From: Rhodospirillaceae bacterium
Lineage (GTDB): Bacteria > Pseudomonadota > Alphaproteobacteria > Dongiales > Dongiaceae
NCBI GenBank assembly: GCA_016712715.1
Contig: JADJQM010000001.1
Coordinates: 2,129,001 to 2,193,000 of the forward strand
Direction of reading: 5' to 3'
Length of the DNA: 64,000 nt
Position numbers and translations under genes: made by a program. The stretch's first letter is position 1; every line of letters starts with the position of its first letter. Below the pieces are notes generated by a model that had not been told where the DNA came from, ran no database searches, and saw nothing but the letters and a program-made list of their open reading frames with translations. Positions 7,604 through 16,200 of this stretch are shown in pieces.

Positions 7604-9410
7604 ATGTCGAAGAAGACGAAGAAGAAGCTCGCGCTCGCCGATCTTCTGACCGCCCATCTCGAGAAAACCGGCCTCAGCCAGCGGGCCTTTGCCGAGGCCC
7701 ACAACCTCCCGAAGACGACGGTGCAGCAGATCGCCGCCGGCACCGTGCAGACCGTCTCGGTCGACAATGCCCGCATCTTGGCGCCGATCCTGGAGCGCTC
7801 GATCGCCGAGCTGATCGGCCTGGACGAGAGCGAGATCGGCAGCGCCAGCGCCGCCGCCGCGAACGGCGATCCCGCCGTCCGCCTCATCCCTCACGGTGCG
7901 ATCGTCCAGTCGCCCATCAACCCGCGTAAGACCTTCGACGAGGCCGGCATTGATGAGCTGGCGGAAAGCATCGCCGAAAACGGCGTGATGCAGAATCTTG
8001 TGGTGCGTGTCGCCACCCCAGCGCCTACCCCAACATCGACCGCAAGGGCGCGCCGATTTACGAGCTTGATCGCTGGTGAGCGCCGGTACCGCGCCGTCGC
8101 CAGCTGATCTCGCAGAAAGCGCCTGCCCGACGATCGTGCAGTTTCCTGCCGCGTCATCATGGCCGGCGAGAACGAGGGCGCGCCCTGGCCCTGCTGGAGA
8201 ACCTGCAGCGTATGATCTCGCCCCGCCCGAAGAGGCCGATGCCTTCCGCATCCTGCACGAGCAATTTGAATGGTCGACGCAGCAGATCGCCGATCGCATC
8301 CACAAGTCACAGCGTTTCGTCCAGCAGCGATTGGCGCTCGCGATGAAACTCTCGCCAGCAGTCAAGGACGCTCTCGCGAAGGGCGAGCTCAAGATCGATC
8401 AGGCCCGCGCGCTGACAGCGGCCGACGAGAAGGAGCAGAAGGGGCTGCTGAAGGACATCAAAACCAATCCTTACGACCTCAACACAGCCGAGGACATCCG
8501 CAAGCGCCTGACACGGAACGCCGTCCTTTCGACCGGCGCCATCTTCGACCTCAAGAAGTATGACGGGCCCACGCGTGAAGACGACGAAGGCAATCTGTGG
8601 CTGCTCGATTCCAAGGCATTCATGAAGCTCCAGAAGGAGGAGCTGCAGGATCTCAAAGCCGACAAGGAAGCCGAGGGCTGGGCCTTTGTGGAGATTCAGG
8701 ACGGTGGCTGGTATGCCTCCGACGACTACGAGGAGACCCGCACCAAGAAAAAGAAGGAAGGCATCGTCGTCATCGCGATGGATTGGCGCGGCAACGTCGA
8801 GGTGCAGGAAGGGCTGGTTCCGAGCGCGGAACTCTTTGAGCCCGGTTCATCGCCACAGGAGCGGCTCGCCGCCTATATCGAGAACGCCCAGGCGGTGGAG
8901 GCGGAGAACGCCGAGGAAGACAACGAGACGCCGGAGGAGCGCAAGGAACGCTGGCGCCTGGAGCGCGAGCAGCAGCAGGCCGAGAACGCGAAAAGGGAAA
9001 AGGAGGCCGATGAGCTCAATGAGAAGCTGGAGGCCTTCCTCGCGACGGACCCGCTGCTGAAGGCGCGGTTCGCCTTGGCGCGCATCTACAGCGATCGGGA
9101 TCTCGAGAATGGCGCATGGTCCCGGATCTCTGCATTGAGCGCCAACGAGCTGTTGGCGGAATTTACCGAAATGGCATTCCGCAGCGAGTACGACCAGGAT
9201 TCGGAAGGGGCTCTGATCCTGCCCTACAACCATGCCACCGAGGCCGAGATTGCCATTGTCGACGCGGCCGGGCTCGACCATCCCGACTGGTTCAAGCCGC
9301 AGCCGGAACGCGAGAGCGCGGAAGACGACGAGGACAACGAGGACGAGGACTCTGCCGGCGACGAAGACGGCGAGAGCGATGACGCCGACGAAACCGAGGA
9401 GGCGGCATGA
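7604..9410 (+). pseudogene. ParB/RepB/Spo0J-like protein, interrupted by clustered frameshifts
   Basis: ParB-family DNA-binding protein. An N-terminal HTH-like part (SQRAFAEAHNLPKTTVQQIA) is followed by the ParB core (INPRKTFDEAGIDELAESI... LIAGERRYRAVA). After breaks it continues with the motif region ending in ALALLENLQR and YDLAPPEEADAF, an HTH (STQQIADRIHKSQRFVQQRL) and a long coiled-coil acidic tail. Between 8019 and 8220 at least six single-base indels are needed to keep one frame: around 8021, 8064, 8099, 8114, 8188 and 8216. The residues on both sides still match the family, which points to bad sequence or very recent damage. Intact, it would be about 600 residues. The role could be partition or transcriptional control; no ParA lies beside it. 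Confidence 0.75.
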
Positions 9411-9652
9411 CCTGCCGCCGCGCCGTCCGCCGGCCCAGCCGCGTACCGCGTGGCGAGCTGGTTGCCTTCGAAGAGCAGGATGCGCGCAAGCTGGACGCGC
9501 GCATCGCTGCCCTCACCATCAACATCGCGCGCCTCCGAGCTGCCGGCGATAGCGAAGCGGCCGAGCCCTTGGCTGAAGAGGCATGTCGCCTTCGTGCCAA
9601 GGCCTCAGACCTTCGCCTGGGTCTCCGGCAGCGCCGAGGGGAGAAAGGCTGA
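9407..9652 (+). CDS. Small basic element protein of unknown function
   Basis: The product is 81 residues, starting by ATGA overlap with the ParB-like stop. It is arginine-rich at the N-terminus, then forms a helical hairpin (ARKLDARIAALTINIARLRA). No family recognised. The overlap and the adjoining next gene support translation within the rightward operon. Confidence 0.5.
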   Translation: MTCRRAVRRPSRVPRGELVAFEEQDARKLDARIAALTINIARLRAAGDSEAAEPLAEEACRLRAKASDLRLGLRQRRGEKG

Positions 9653-9653
9653 T

Positions 9654-10142
9654 ATGAGCAGCATCGACATATGGGGCCGCAACAACCCGGAGAAAGCGGC
9701 AGAGCGGCTCGAGGAACAAACCCGAGGAGGCAAGGCACCTGCCTATACCGACGTCCACGCCAATGTGGATCTGCCGCACGGTGTCTTCGCAGCTCGCGTT
9801 CGCCGTGAGGCGCGCGGCCATGCGCATCTTGGCTGGGGCCTGCCCGCCATCCCTCCCCATCTGGAGCGGCCGCTCGCCGCGCTGATTGCCGAGTTTCCGA
9901 TCGCCACCGAATTCCAGCCCTATCTGGAGCGCGGTATCGCCAGCCTCCAGGACCAATGCGCCACCGAACGCGCGATCGAAGAGTATTTCGACCTCTTCGC
10001 CCTGCGCATCCGCGACCACGTCGCCGGCTTGCGGCTCAGCGTGACGGATTGGGCGCACTTCGCCGACGAGCTCGGCGATCTCGATCTCTATGACAGCGAT
10101 TATGACGGCGATGCCGATGAAGAAGAGGAAGACAACGAATGA
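9654..10142 (+). CDS. Element protein of unknown function with acidic tail
   Basis: The product is 162 residues from ATG 9654, preceded by GAGAAAGGCTGAT. The open frame runs further upstream, but this start has a ribosome-binding site and follows the previous gene directly. The last 20 residues are almost all Asp/Glu. The middle is helical (ERAIEEYFDLFALRIRDHVA). Its stop overlaps the start of the sliding-clamp gene by ATGA, so it may be a replication partner, by position only. No family recognised. Confidence 0.6.
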   Translation: MSSIDIWGRNNPEKAAERLEEQTRGGKAPAYTDVHANVDLPHGVFAARVRREARGHAHLGWGLPAIPPHLERPLAALIAEFPIATEFQPYLERGIASLQDQCATERAIEEYFDLFALRIRDHVAGLRLSVTDWAHFADELGDLDLYDSDYDGDADEEEEDNE

Positions 10143-11281
10143 GCCTGAAATTCACCATTGAACGCGCCGCCCTGCATGGCGCCATGTCCGCCCTGGCGAA
10201 GGTCGTGAAAGCCTCGACCACGATCCCCATTCTGTCGTGCGTCAAGCTCGCCAGCGAGAACGGCCGATTGACCATTTCGGCAACCGATATGGACATCTTC
10301 ATGACGCTCGCGGTCGACGTAGCGGGGGAAGATAGTGGTGCCGCTTGCGTCAGCGCCGCCGACCTCGCCCGCATCGCGGCCGTGAGCCCCGAGGGTAGCC
10401 AGATCTCCTTCGCCGCTGCTGAAAACGTCGCCAACGTCAAGGTTGGGCGGGCGCGCCACCGCCTGGAGACGCTGCCGGTGGAGGACTTTCCAGCCCTCAA
10501 GGCGGCAAAGAACGAATGTCTCTTTGTCATCGCGGCCAACGATATTATCCGCGCCTTCAACGCCTGCTTTGCCTGTATTTCGACCGAGGAAACCCGATAT
10601 TACCTCAACGGCATCTACATGCATGCCGATATCGACAAGGAAAAGGCCCGGCTGCATTTCGTCGCCACGGACGGGCATCGCCTGACGCACCTTATCCAGG
10701 AGACCGATGCTGATACGGTCGATAGCTGGTCGAAGATCGCCCCCGGCATCATCCTCCCCCGAACGGCTGTCGCGCACCTCCAGCGCCTGTTGCCAGCCGA
10801 TGGCGCGATCGAAGTCACTGCCTCGGCCAGCCTCATTACTTTCGCCTGGGCCGATCTCACCTTCACGACAAAGCTGATCGACGGCAGCTTTCCCGATTAT
10901 CGCCGCGTCATCCCGTCTCGCTATGAGCAGAAGGTGGATCTGCCGATGGCCGAAGCGCGCGGCCTCGTTTCCCGTATCGTCGGCTTCACCGGGCGCGACG
11001 AGAAGCGCAAGGATCGCTCGATCCGCATGAGCCTGGAAGCCGGGAGCCTCACCGTCTCGACCGGCCCCAGCGCCGCCGAGATCGCGAAGGACGAAATCGA
11101 GATACAGGGACCAGCTCAACCCGTGCAGCTTGGCGTCAACGGCGCCTACTTCATCTCCGCCCTGGAGACCGCCGATGGCGACGTCGCGACGCTCTCCTAT
11201 TCGGATTCAGTATCACCGTACCTGATGACCTATCCCGCTGACCCCGGCCTGACGCGCGTGGTCATGCCCCTTCGGATCTGA
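10139..11281 (+). CDS. dnaN: DNA polymerase III beta subunit (sliding clamp), element copy
   Basis: The product is 380 residues with the three-fold repeated clamp architecture of DnaN. It starts MSLKFTIERAALHGAMSALA with IPILSCVKL near residue 30. Domain 2 includes FVATDGHRLTHL, and the C-terminus ends LTRVVMPLRI, matching the family's conserved final VMP-R/LR motif. The length is slightly above the usual 366-375. The clamp tethers polymerase III to DNA. As a mobile-element copy it would recruit the host replicase to element DNA. It is coupled upstream by ATGA and followed by a strong AGGAGG site for the next small gene. Confidence 0.92.
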   Translation: MSLKFTIERAALHGAMSALAKVVKASTTIPILSCVKLASENGRLTISATDMDIFMTLAVDVAGEDSGAACVSAADLARIAAVSPEGSQISFAAAENVANVKVGRARHRLETLPVEDFPALKAAKNECLFVIAANDIIRAFNACFACISTEETRYYLNGIYMHADIDKEKARLHFVATDGHRLTHLIQETDADTVDSWSKIAPGIILPRTAVAHLQRLLPADGAIEVTASASLITFAWADLTFTTKLIDGSFPDYRRVIPSRYEQKVDLPMAEARGLVSRIVGFTGRDEKRKDRSIRMSLEAGSLTVSTGPSAAEIAKDEIEIQGPAQPVQLGVNGAYFISALETADGDVATLSYSDSVSPYLMTYPADPGLTRVVMPLRI

Positions 11282-11291
11282 GGAGGGATCG

Positions 11292-11420
11292 ATGCCCATT
11301 TCCCCTATTCGCCGCGCCATCAACCGACGCATTCCCCTGACCGGCCTGGGCTGGCTGGTTGCTTCCTGCCTGATTCTCGCTGCGATCGTTACCATCAACA
11401 TCCTTATGGAGTACCGCTGA
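11292..11420 (+). CDS. 42-residue single-pass membrane peptide
   Basis: ATG 11292 follows an AGGAGGGATCG ribosome-binding site, and the stop at 11418-11420 overlaps the next ATG (TGATG). The peptide has a basic N-terminus (RRAINRR) and one transmembrane helix (GWLVASCLILAAIVTINIL). The perfect Shine-Dalgarno sequence and tight spacing on both sides support it. Function unknown; phage examples of such peptides include inhibitors and membrane sensors. Confidence 0.6.
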   Translation: MPISPIRRAINRRIPLTGLGWLVASCLILAAIVTINILMEYR

Positions 11421-12043
11421 TGACGCGTCAGCCGTTGCCTGCCCGGCGACAGTCGCGCACCAGGACATTGACCTGGAAAGACGACAACCTGATTCACGTC
11501 TTTGAATTAACCGTTGGCTTCAACGATAGAGGCGAGGTTCGCGAGATCTTCGCCAACAGCCCAAAAATTCGCAATCAGGTAAAGGCACAGATTGACGACG
11601 CACTCGTCGTCTTCAGCCGTGCTCTGCAGTTCGGTGACTCCATTGCCGAGATCGCCGCGAGCCTCGGCCGCGAAGGCATCGACGCGGATTCCCCGGCGGC
11701 GAGCATCTACGGCTTGATGGCCCGCGCCGCCGTTGAAATCGAGACAGAGGAAGGCCCAACCGTCGCCGTTCCGACGAGCGCCCCTGCGTCAGGCGAAACC
11801 ACCTCGCCTCTCGCGGGCGCCTATCTCGTGTTGCAAGCGGCCCACGAGGCTCTGCTCGATATCGTCAATCCGCTTCTCTCGATGGACGAAGCTGATATCG
11901 CAGGGATTTACCACGAGAACCAAGCCGTCTACGACACCATCAAATCGCTGCAGCGTTCGGTCATCCCCTTGCAGTCAGGGGAAACGATCTCGGATGCCAG
12001 CGCCCGCCATGCCTTACGGCTGGCTCAACAAAAGGAGGCATAG
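11420..12043 (+). CDS. TSCPD-domain protein
   Basis: The product is 207 residues. The first 95 resemble the TSCPD domain found at the C-terminus of vitamin B12-dependent ribonucleotide reductases and as stand-alone phage proteins: PARRQSRTRTL, then a beta-rich core (LTVGFNDRGEVREIFANSPK) and a helix with ALQFGDSIAEIAASLGRE. The rest is helical with no recognised domain. Family knowledge suggests a link to nucleotide metabolism, and its place between the clamp and SSB genes fits replication. No reductase catalytic subunit lies nearby. Confidence 0.7.
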   Translation: MTRQPLPARRQSRTRTLTWKDDNLIHVFELTVGFNDRGEVREIFANSPKIRNQVKAQIDDALVVFSRALQFGDSIAEIAASLGREGIDADSPAASIYGLMARAAVEIETEEGPTVAVPTSAPASGETTSPLAGAYLVLQAAHEALLDIVNPLLSMDEADIAGIYHENQAVYDTIKSLQRSVIPLQSGETISDASARHALRLAQQKEA

Positions 12044-12045
12044 AT

Positions 12046-12492
12046 ATGGCCGGCAGCGTTAACAAGGTCATCCTCGTCGGCAATCTCGGCCGCGACCCCG
12101 AGATCCGCTCGACGCAGGACGGCACAAAGGTCGCGACCCTTTCCCTCGCTACATCGGAAAGCTGGAAGGACAAGAATACCGGGGACCGCAAGGAAAAGAC
12201 CGAATGGCACCGCATCGTCATCTTCAATGAGCGCCTCGTCGAGGTGGCTGAGAAGTGGCTGAAGAAGGGATCGAAAGCCTACATCGAGGGCCAGCTCCAG
12301 ACCCGCAAATGGACCGATCAGTCCGGCAACGAGCGCTATGTGACCGAGGTCGTGCTGCAGCGCTTCCGTGGCGAGCTCACCATGCTCGATCGGGTCGAGC
12401 GCGACCCCGGCCCTGGCTCCGAAAGCGACTATGGCGGCAGCGGTAGCGGCGCAAGCGGTCGCGGCGAGCTCGACGACGACATCCCGTTCTAG
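12046..12492 (+). CDS. ssb: Single-stranded DNA-binding protein
   Basis: The product is 148 residues. The OB-fold begins at SVNKVILVGNLGRDPEIR and runs to about residue 110, with WHRIVIF and KKGSKAYIEGQLQTRKW. A glycine/serine-rich linker follows, ending in the conserved acidic tip DDDIPF used to bind partner proteins. This is the bacterial SSB plan, slightly short in the linker. It coats single-stranded DNA during element replication. It starts two bases after the TSCPD gene and is followed by a hairpin. Confidence 0.95.
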   Translation: MAGSVNKVILVGNLGRDPEIRSTQDGTKVATLSLATSESWKDKNTGDRKEKTEWHRIVIFNERLVEVAEKWLKKGSKAYIEGQLQTRKWTDQSGNERYVTEVVLQRFRGELTMLDRVERDPGPGSESDYGGSGSGASGRGELDDDIPF

Positions 12493-12497
12493 TGTTG

Positions 12498-12512
12498 GGT
12501 GGGCCGCCCACC
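12498..12512. terminator. Short hairpin between convergent genes
   Basis: GGTGGG-CCG-CCCACC forms a six-base-pair stem between the ssb stop and the convergent gene's stop. There is no U-run, so it may be a weak terminator or an mRNA end-stabilising hairpin. Confidence 0.4.
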
Positions 12513-12547
12513 AAAGAGAAAGATCCCGCGTGACGCATTATCTAAAC

Positions 12548-13348
12548 TCAGTTCCGCCTAAAGTCAGAATCAGACCCGAATATTCGCCTCTTCTTGAGTT
12601 CGTTGTAGGTGGTCAGCCATTTGGCTTCGAGATCAACGCATTGGGCGGCTGTGTATCGTGGTGGCCAAGAGTCGAGAGTTTCATCACTTATCTCGAGAAA
12701 GACGCTCTGATAACCAGCGTTTACTGTGGCTATTGCACAGAATGCACGCTCTATCTGAACATCAAGGTAGATGAGTTCATCGTCTACATTGAACATTTCG
12801 AATGGGCCAGATGGCTTCCCTTTTCGCTTTTCACTCATATCGATGGCGAACTTCGCCGCTCGCCAGTTCGCAACCACCATCGACGCGACATCCGTGGCTT
12901 CGAGCATCTTGCCACGCAACCTGCTGGGGTTTGGCGAGATTTTGGTAATCATGTCGTCGACAACGGCACCCAGTCGCTCCGCAGTCGTATCCACCCGCTG
13001 CAGCATTTTCTGTTCGTAGTCTGTTGGGGCCACAATCGTAGCGCCGCCTTCTGCCAATTTGCGATCGAGGCGAAGTTCGACAATCGCTGCTTCAAATTTT
13101 CGAAGTTCGCGATCCAAAAGCAGTGCGGCAGAATCGATTTGCGTACCTTCGTAGAGATCTCTCAGTCGCCAGTCAGCTCGTCGTTCGACGGTAATGATGT
13201 AAGAATTGCTCGCCACAGCCACCACTGTCACGAGAATAGCGATGATGTTGTCTTGGAACCAGCGCCGCCAGCTGCGCGCGGGCTCCGCAGCTGCTGGCCC
13301 TACTTGTCCAGGTGCGCCACGTTCTTTATTCCGCTCACCGAATCGCAT
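12548..13348 (-). CDS. Membrane-anchored coiled-coil protein of unknown function
   Basis: The product is 266 residues with a cytoplasmic basic N-terminus, one transmembrane helix (IIAILVTVVAVASNSYIITV, about residues 35-54), then a long helical region with heptad-like leucines (LLLDRELRKFEAAIVELRLDR) and a mixed C-terminal part. A frame of similar length exists on the opposite strand, but this one has the membrane helix and sensible composition. Base composition is visibly less GC-rich than the flanking genes, suggesting a separate origin. It is a lone gene between ssb and the integrase, typical of element cargo. No known family. Confidence 0.65.
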   Translation of the reverse strand: MRFGERNKERGAPGQVGPAAAEPARSWRRWFQDNIIAILVTVVAVASNSYIITVERRADWRLRDLYEGTQIDSAALLLDRELRKFEAAIVELRLDRKLAEGGATIVAPTDYEQKMLQRVDTTAERLGAVVDDMITKISPNPSRLRGKMLEATDVASMVVANWRAAKFAIDMSEKRKGKPSGPFEMFNVDDELIYLDVQIERAFCAIATVNAGYQSVFLEISDETLDSWPPRYTAAQCVDLEAKWLTTYNELKKRRIFGSDSDFRRN

Positions 13349-13398
13349 GCTGCCTCCACTGCCCGCCAGGGTTGTCCTGCATATAGTGGCCGATTGTC

Positions 13399-13605
13399 GT
13401 GAAAACCGCCAGCCGCGTCCGGAAAACCGATGTGAAGCGCGCGATCGAGGCCGTGAAGGCCACGGGCGCCGACGTGTCGAGCATCGAGATTGACACCATG
13501 ACCGGCAAGATTATCGTCATCATCGGGAAGGCAGAGCCGGCGCCGAAAAGTGCGCTGGAAGAATGGCAGGCACGTCGTGCGAGTAAGGCTCAAGGGAATA
13601 GCTAA
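13399..13605 (+). CDS. Small protein overlapping the integrase start
   Basis: The product is 68 residues from GTG 13399. It is basic at the N-terminus (KTASRVRKTDVKRAIEAVKA), then has a beta segment (DVSSIEIDTMTGKIIVII) and a polar C-terminus. It overlaps the integrase reading frame by 29 bases if the integrase starts at 13577, so the two are co-translated. Its position is that of an excisionase or an integrase-associated DNA-binding protein, but I see no clear winged-helix signature. Confidence 0.6.
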   Translation: MKTASRVRKTDVKRAIEAVKATGADVSSIEIDTMTGKIIVIIGKAEPAPKSALEEWQARRASKAQGNS

Positions 13606-14653
13606 GGCAACAGCTCGGCTAGCGGACGGGTCAGTGCGGACCTATTGGTACGCCTGGCGCGGCGGGCCGAAGCTCCAAGGCGAACCCGGTTCGCCTCAAT
13701 TCATGGCAGCTTACAATACCGCCTTCGCCCAGCGTGTGGCGCCAGCCGCTGGCACGATGCAGGTCATCATCGACGAGTATCAGCAGAGCCAGGATTTCCT
13801 GAAGCTGGCCGCGCGCACCCGCGACGACTACATCGGCAAGATCAAACTCATTGAAAAGGAATATGGGGATCTGCCGCTGGCGGCTCTGGCTGAGAAGGGC
13901 ACGCGCGGCATGTTCCTCGGCTGGCGCGACAAGCTCGCGAAGTCATCGCACCGGCAAGCCGATTATGCCTGGACGGTGCTGGCCCGCATCCTCTCCTGGG
14001 CACTCAACCGCGAGAAGATCGACGCCAATCCCTGCGAGAAGGGCGGCCGGCTCTACAGCGGGAGCCGCGCGGAATTCGTCTGGTCGACAGATGATGAAGA
14101 GGCGTTCCTGAAGATCGCCCCGGCGCATCTCCATTTGCCGTTTTTGCTGGCACTCTGGACCGGCCAGCGGCAGGGCGATCTCCTGCGCCTGCCGTGGTCC
14201 GCCTATGACGGCACGCATATCCGGCTGCGGCAGAGCAAGCGCGGCAGGAAGGTCGTCATCCCCGTGGGTGCGCCCTTGAAGGTAGCCCTCGACGCGGCCA
14301 AGGCAGCGAAGGTCGGGCCGATTGTGCTCACCAGCACGGACAAGCGCCCGTGGACCGAAGACGGCTTCCGATCGAGCTGGCGCAAGGCATGCACGAAGGC
14401 CGGCATCGAGGGCCTTACCTTCCATGATCTGCGCGGCACGGCCGTCACCCGCCTGGGGATCGCCGGGGCCACCGAAATCGAGATCGCCACCATCACAGGC
14501 CTCAGCTTGAAATCGGTGCGCGCCATCCTCGACGAGCACTATCTCAACCGAGATCCGGCGCTCGCGGAAAGCGCGATGGCGAAGCTGGAGGGGCACAAGG
14601 CCGGAACAAATTTGCAAAACGGGCTGCAAAACGGCCCAACCGGGTCTAAGTGA
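13577..14653 (+). CDS. Tyrosine recombinase (integrase)
   Basis: Phage-type integrase of about 358 residues. I favour GTG 13577 (product beginning VRVRLKGIAKATARL as encoded) because family members begin there; GTG 13550 would add nine residues. An N-terminal SAM-like core-binding domain is followed by the catalytic domain. The catalytic Arg is in GQRQGDLLRL, the HxxR box in FHDLRGTAV, and the Tyr nucleophile in DEHYLNRD. It catalyses integration and excision between the element and tRNA-Gln. Its 3' end lies 29 bases from the tRNA 3' end, the usual geometry for tRNA-targeting elements. Confidence 0.93.
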   Translation: MRVRLKGIAKATARLADGSVRTYWYAWRGGPKLQGEPGSPQFMAAYNTAFAQRVAPAAGTMQVIIDEYQQSQDFLKLAARTRDDYIGKIKLIEKEYGDLPLAALAEKGTRGMFLGWRDKLAKSSHRQADYAWTVLARILSWALNREKIDANPCEKGGRLYSGSRAEFVWSTDDEEAFLKIAPAHLHLPFLLALWTGQRQGDLLRLPWSAYDGTHIRLRQSKRGRKVVIPVGAPLKVALDAAKAAKVGPIVLTSTDKRPWTEDGFRSSWRKACTKAGIEGLTFHDLRGTAVTRLGIAGATEIEIATITGLSLKSVRAILDEHYLNRDPALAESAMAKLEGHKAGTNLQNGLQNGPTGSK

Positions 14654-14682
14654 AAAGTTCTGAATTATCCAATGAAATCAAG

Positions 14683-14756
14683 TGGCTGGGGGACTAGGAT
14701 TCGAACCTAGACTGGCGGAGTCAGAGTCCGCTGTCCTACCGTTAGACGATCCCCCA
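14683..14756 (-). tRNA. tRNA-Gln (anticodon CTG)
   Basis: The minus-strand sequence folds as a 74-nt tRNA with encoded CCA. The acceptor stem is TGGGGGA paired with TCCCCCA, the discriminator base is G, and the anticodon stem is GCGGA/TCCGC around loop CTCTGAC, giving anticodon CTG (codon CAG, Gln). The T-loop has GGTTCGAATCC. The 3' end at 14683 faces the integrase, so this is very probably the attachment site; the gene is intact at this junction. Confidence 0.96.
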
Positions 14757-15030
14757 ACGGGCCGCCGCTCCGAGAGTGTCGGGCGCGGGCCGTGAAAGCG
14801 GGCGGAACATAATGCCCGCCGCCGGCAAGTTCAAGCGTTGTATCCGCGTCCAAGCCAGACGCCAGTCGCCACCTGCTGGGCATTGGCGCCGGGGGTAAAC
14901 TTTATCTTGGGACGCGATCCATGTAGGATATGTGACGAAGATACCCGGCAACGGCCTTCCCATCGGCTGCGACCTTTCTTTGTTGCGCCTTTTCAATGGG
15001 TTGACCTATCGGGGCAGAGGAGCATTGCGC

Positions 15031-16179
15031 GTGAACGGTGCATTATCCGGGTCGCCGGCACCTGCGCTATGGCGTACGCGTGCGGCTAAACCCGGCCAGA
15101 TCATGGCCGCCCTGGATTTGGGCACCAATAACTGCCGGCTGCTGATTGCCCGGCAGGGTGCCGGCGGCTATCAGGTGATCGACGCGTTTTCGCGCATCGT
15201 CCGCCTGGGCGAAGGCGTCTCGCAGAGCGGTCGGTTGTCGCCGGAAGCGATGGACCGCACCGTCGAGGCGCTAAAGATCTGCGCTGCCAAAATGGAGCGC
15301 CGTGGCGTGAGCCTTGCGCGCGCTGTCGCGACCGAGGCATGCCGGCGGGCGGAGAATTGCAGCGGCTTCGTCGACCGCGTCCGTGAAGAAGCCGGCATCG
15401 CGCTCGACATCATCACCTCCGGCGAGGAAGCGGATTTGGCCTTCAAGGGCTGCACACCGCTCCTTGATCGCAATGTGGCGCAGGCGATCGTGTTCGATAT
15501 CGGTGGCGGCTCCACGGAACTTGGCTGGCTGCGCCTAAAGCCCGGCCGGCCGCCGCATATGGTGGCCTGGCATTCGATGCCCTTCGGCGTGGTGAGCCTG
15601 ACCGAAGAATTCGGCGCCGAGGCGGCCGAGGGCGACAATCCGATGGCCTTTTACCGCCGCATGGTCGACAAGGTCGCAGCCGAGCTCGATCCCTTCCGCC
15701 GCGCCATCGGCGCCGGAAGGTTGATCAGCGAAGGCGGTGTACAGATGCTGGGCACGTCCGGCACCGTGACGACGCTGGCTGGAATCCAATTGGGCCTTGC
15801 GCGCTATGAGCGCAGTCTTGTTGACGGGTCGTTCCTGCGCTTTGGAGATGTCGAGCGGATCAGCAGCGACCTGGCGCGCCGCGATTGCCGCGGCCGTGCA
15901 ACCTTGCCCTGCATTGGCGTGGAACGTGCGGATTTGGTGCTTTCAGGCTGCGCTATCCTGTCGGCCATCTGCAGGATCTGGCCGGTCGGCACCTTGCGTG
16001 TCGCCGATCGTGGCGTGCGCGAAGGCATCCTGATGAGCCTGATGACCGGCACGGCGCCTGACAACGTCTATGGCGATGATGCCGAGATGATTGAACCGAA
16101 CAAGCCGGCTCTGTCGCGCACGCGCGACGACCCGGTGCCGCATCCGACCGCGGATCTCATCGCGGCCGGCGATTTTTGA
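15031..16179 (+). CDS. Ppx/GppA family phosphatase (exopolyphosphatase / pppGpp phosphohydrolase)
   Basis: About 382 residues from GTG 15031, chosen because GAGGAG lies eight bases upstream; an upstream in-frame start at 14932 is possible. It has the ASKHA fold with AALDLGTNNCRLLIA (phosphate 1), VFDIGGGSTELGWL (phosphate 2) and LGTSGTVTTLAGI. It hydrolyses inorganic polyphosphate and/or pppGpp. It lacks the long C-terminal HD-like domain, as usual for the short proteobacterial form. The rRNA methyltransferase RlmE follows after 21 bases, an order common in alphaproteobacteria and consistent with one transcript. Confidence 0.9.
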   Translation: MNGALSGSPAPALWRTRAAKPGQIMAALDLGTNNCRLLIARQGAGGYQVIDAFSRIVRLGEGVSQSGRLSPEAMDRTVEALKICAAKMERRGVSLARAVATEACRRAENCSGFVDRVREEAGIALDIITSGEEADLAFKGCTPLLDRNVAQAIVFDIGGGSTELGWLRLKPGRPPHMVAWHSMPFGVVSLTEEFGAEAAEGDNPMAFYRRMVDKVAAELDPFRRAIGAGRLISEGGVQMLGTSGTVTTLAGIQLGLARYERSLVDGSFLRFGDVERISSDLARRDCRGRATLPCIGVERADLVLSGCAILSAICRIWPVGTLRVADRGVREGILMSLMTGTAPDNVYGDDAEMIEPNKPALSRTRDDPVPHPTADLIAAGDF

Positions 16180-16200
16180 TGAATTGGAGTTTCGACATGC

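Larger units (their letters stand above)
1..14682. mobile_element. Right part of a tRNA-Gln-integrated temperate element (prophage-like)
   Basis: The segment carries a tyrosine recombinase at its right edge, a divergent CI/Cro-type switch, two primases, a DNA methyltransferase, a beta clamp, SSB and ParB, followed directly by an intact tRNA-Gln. The genes then change abruptly to ordinary chromosomal housekeeping genes. The tRNA 3' end points into the element, as expected when a tyrosine recombinase uses the tRNA 3' half as attachment site. The left boundary and second attachment repeat are outside the window. No capsid, terminase, tail, lysis or conjugation gene is visible in this part, so prophage versus another integrative element is inferred from the repressor and replication modules. 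Confidence 0.85.

Noticed and set aside
12368..13402. 344-codon plus-strand frame opposite the membrane coiled-coil gene
   Set aside because: It overlaps the end of ssb in another frame and lacks recognisable structure, whereas the minus-strand frame has a membrane helix, heptads and a normal composition.
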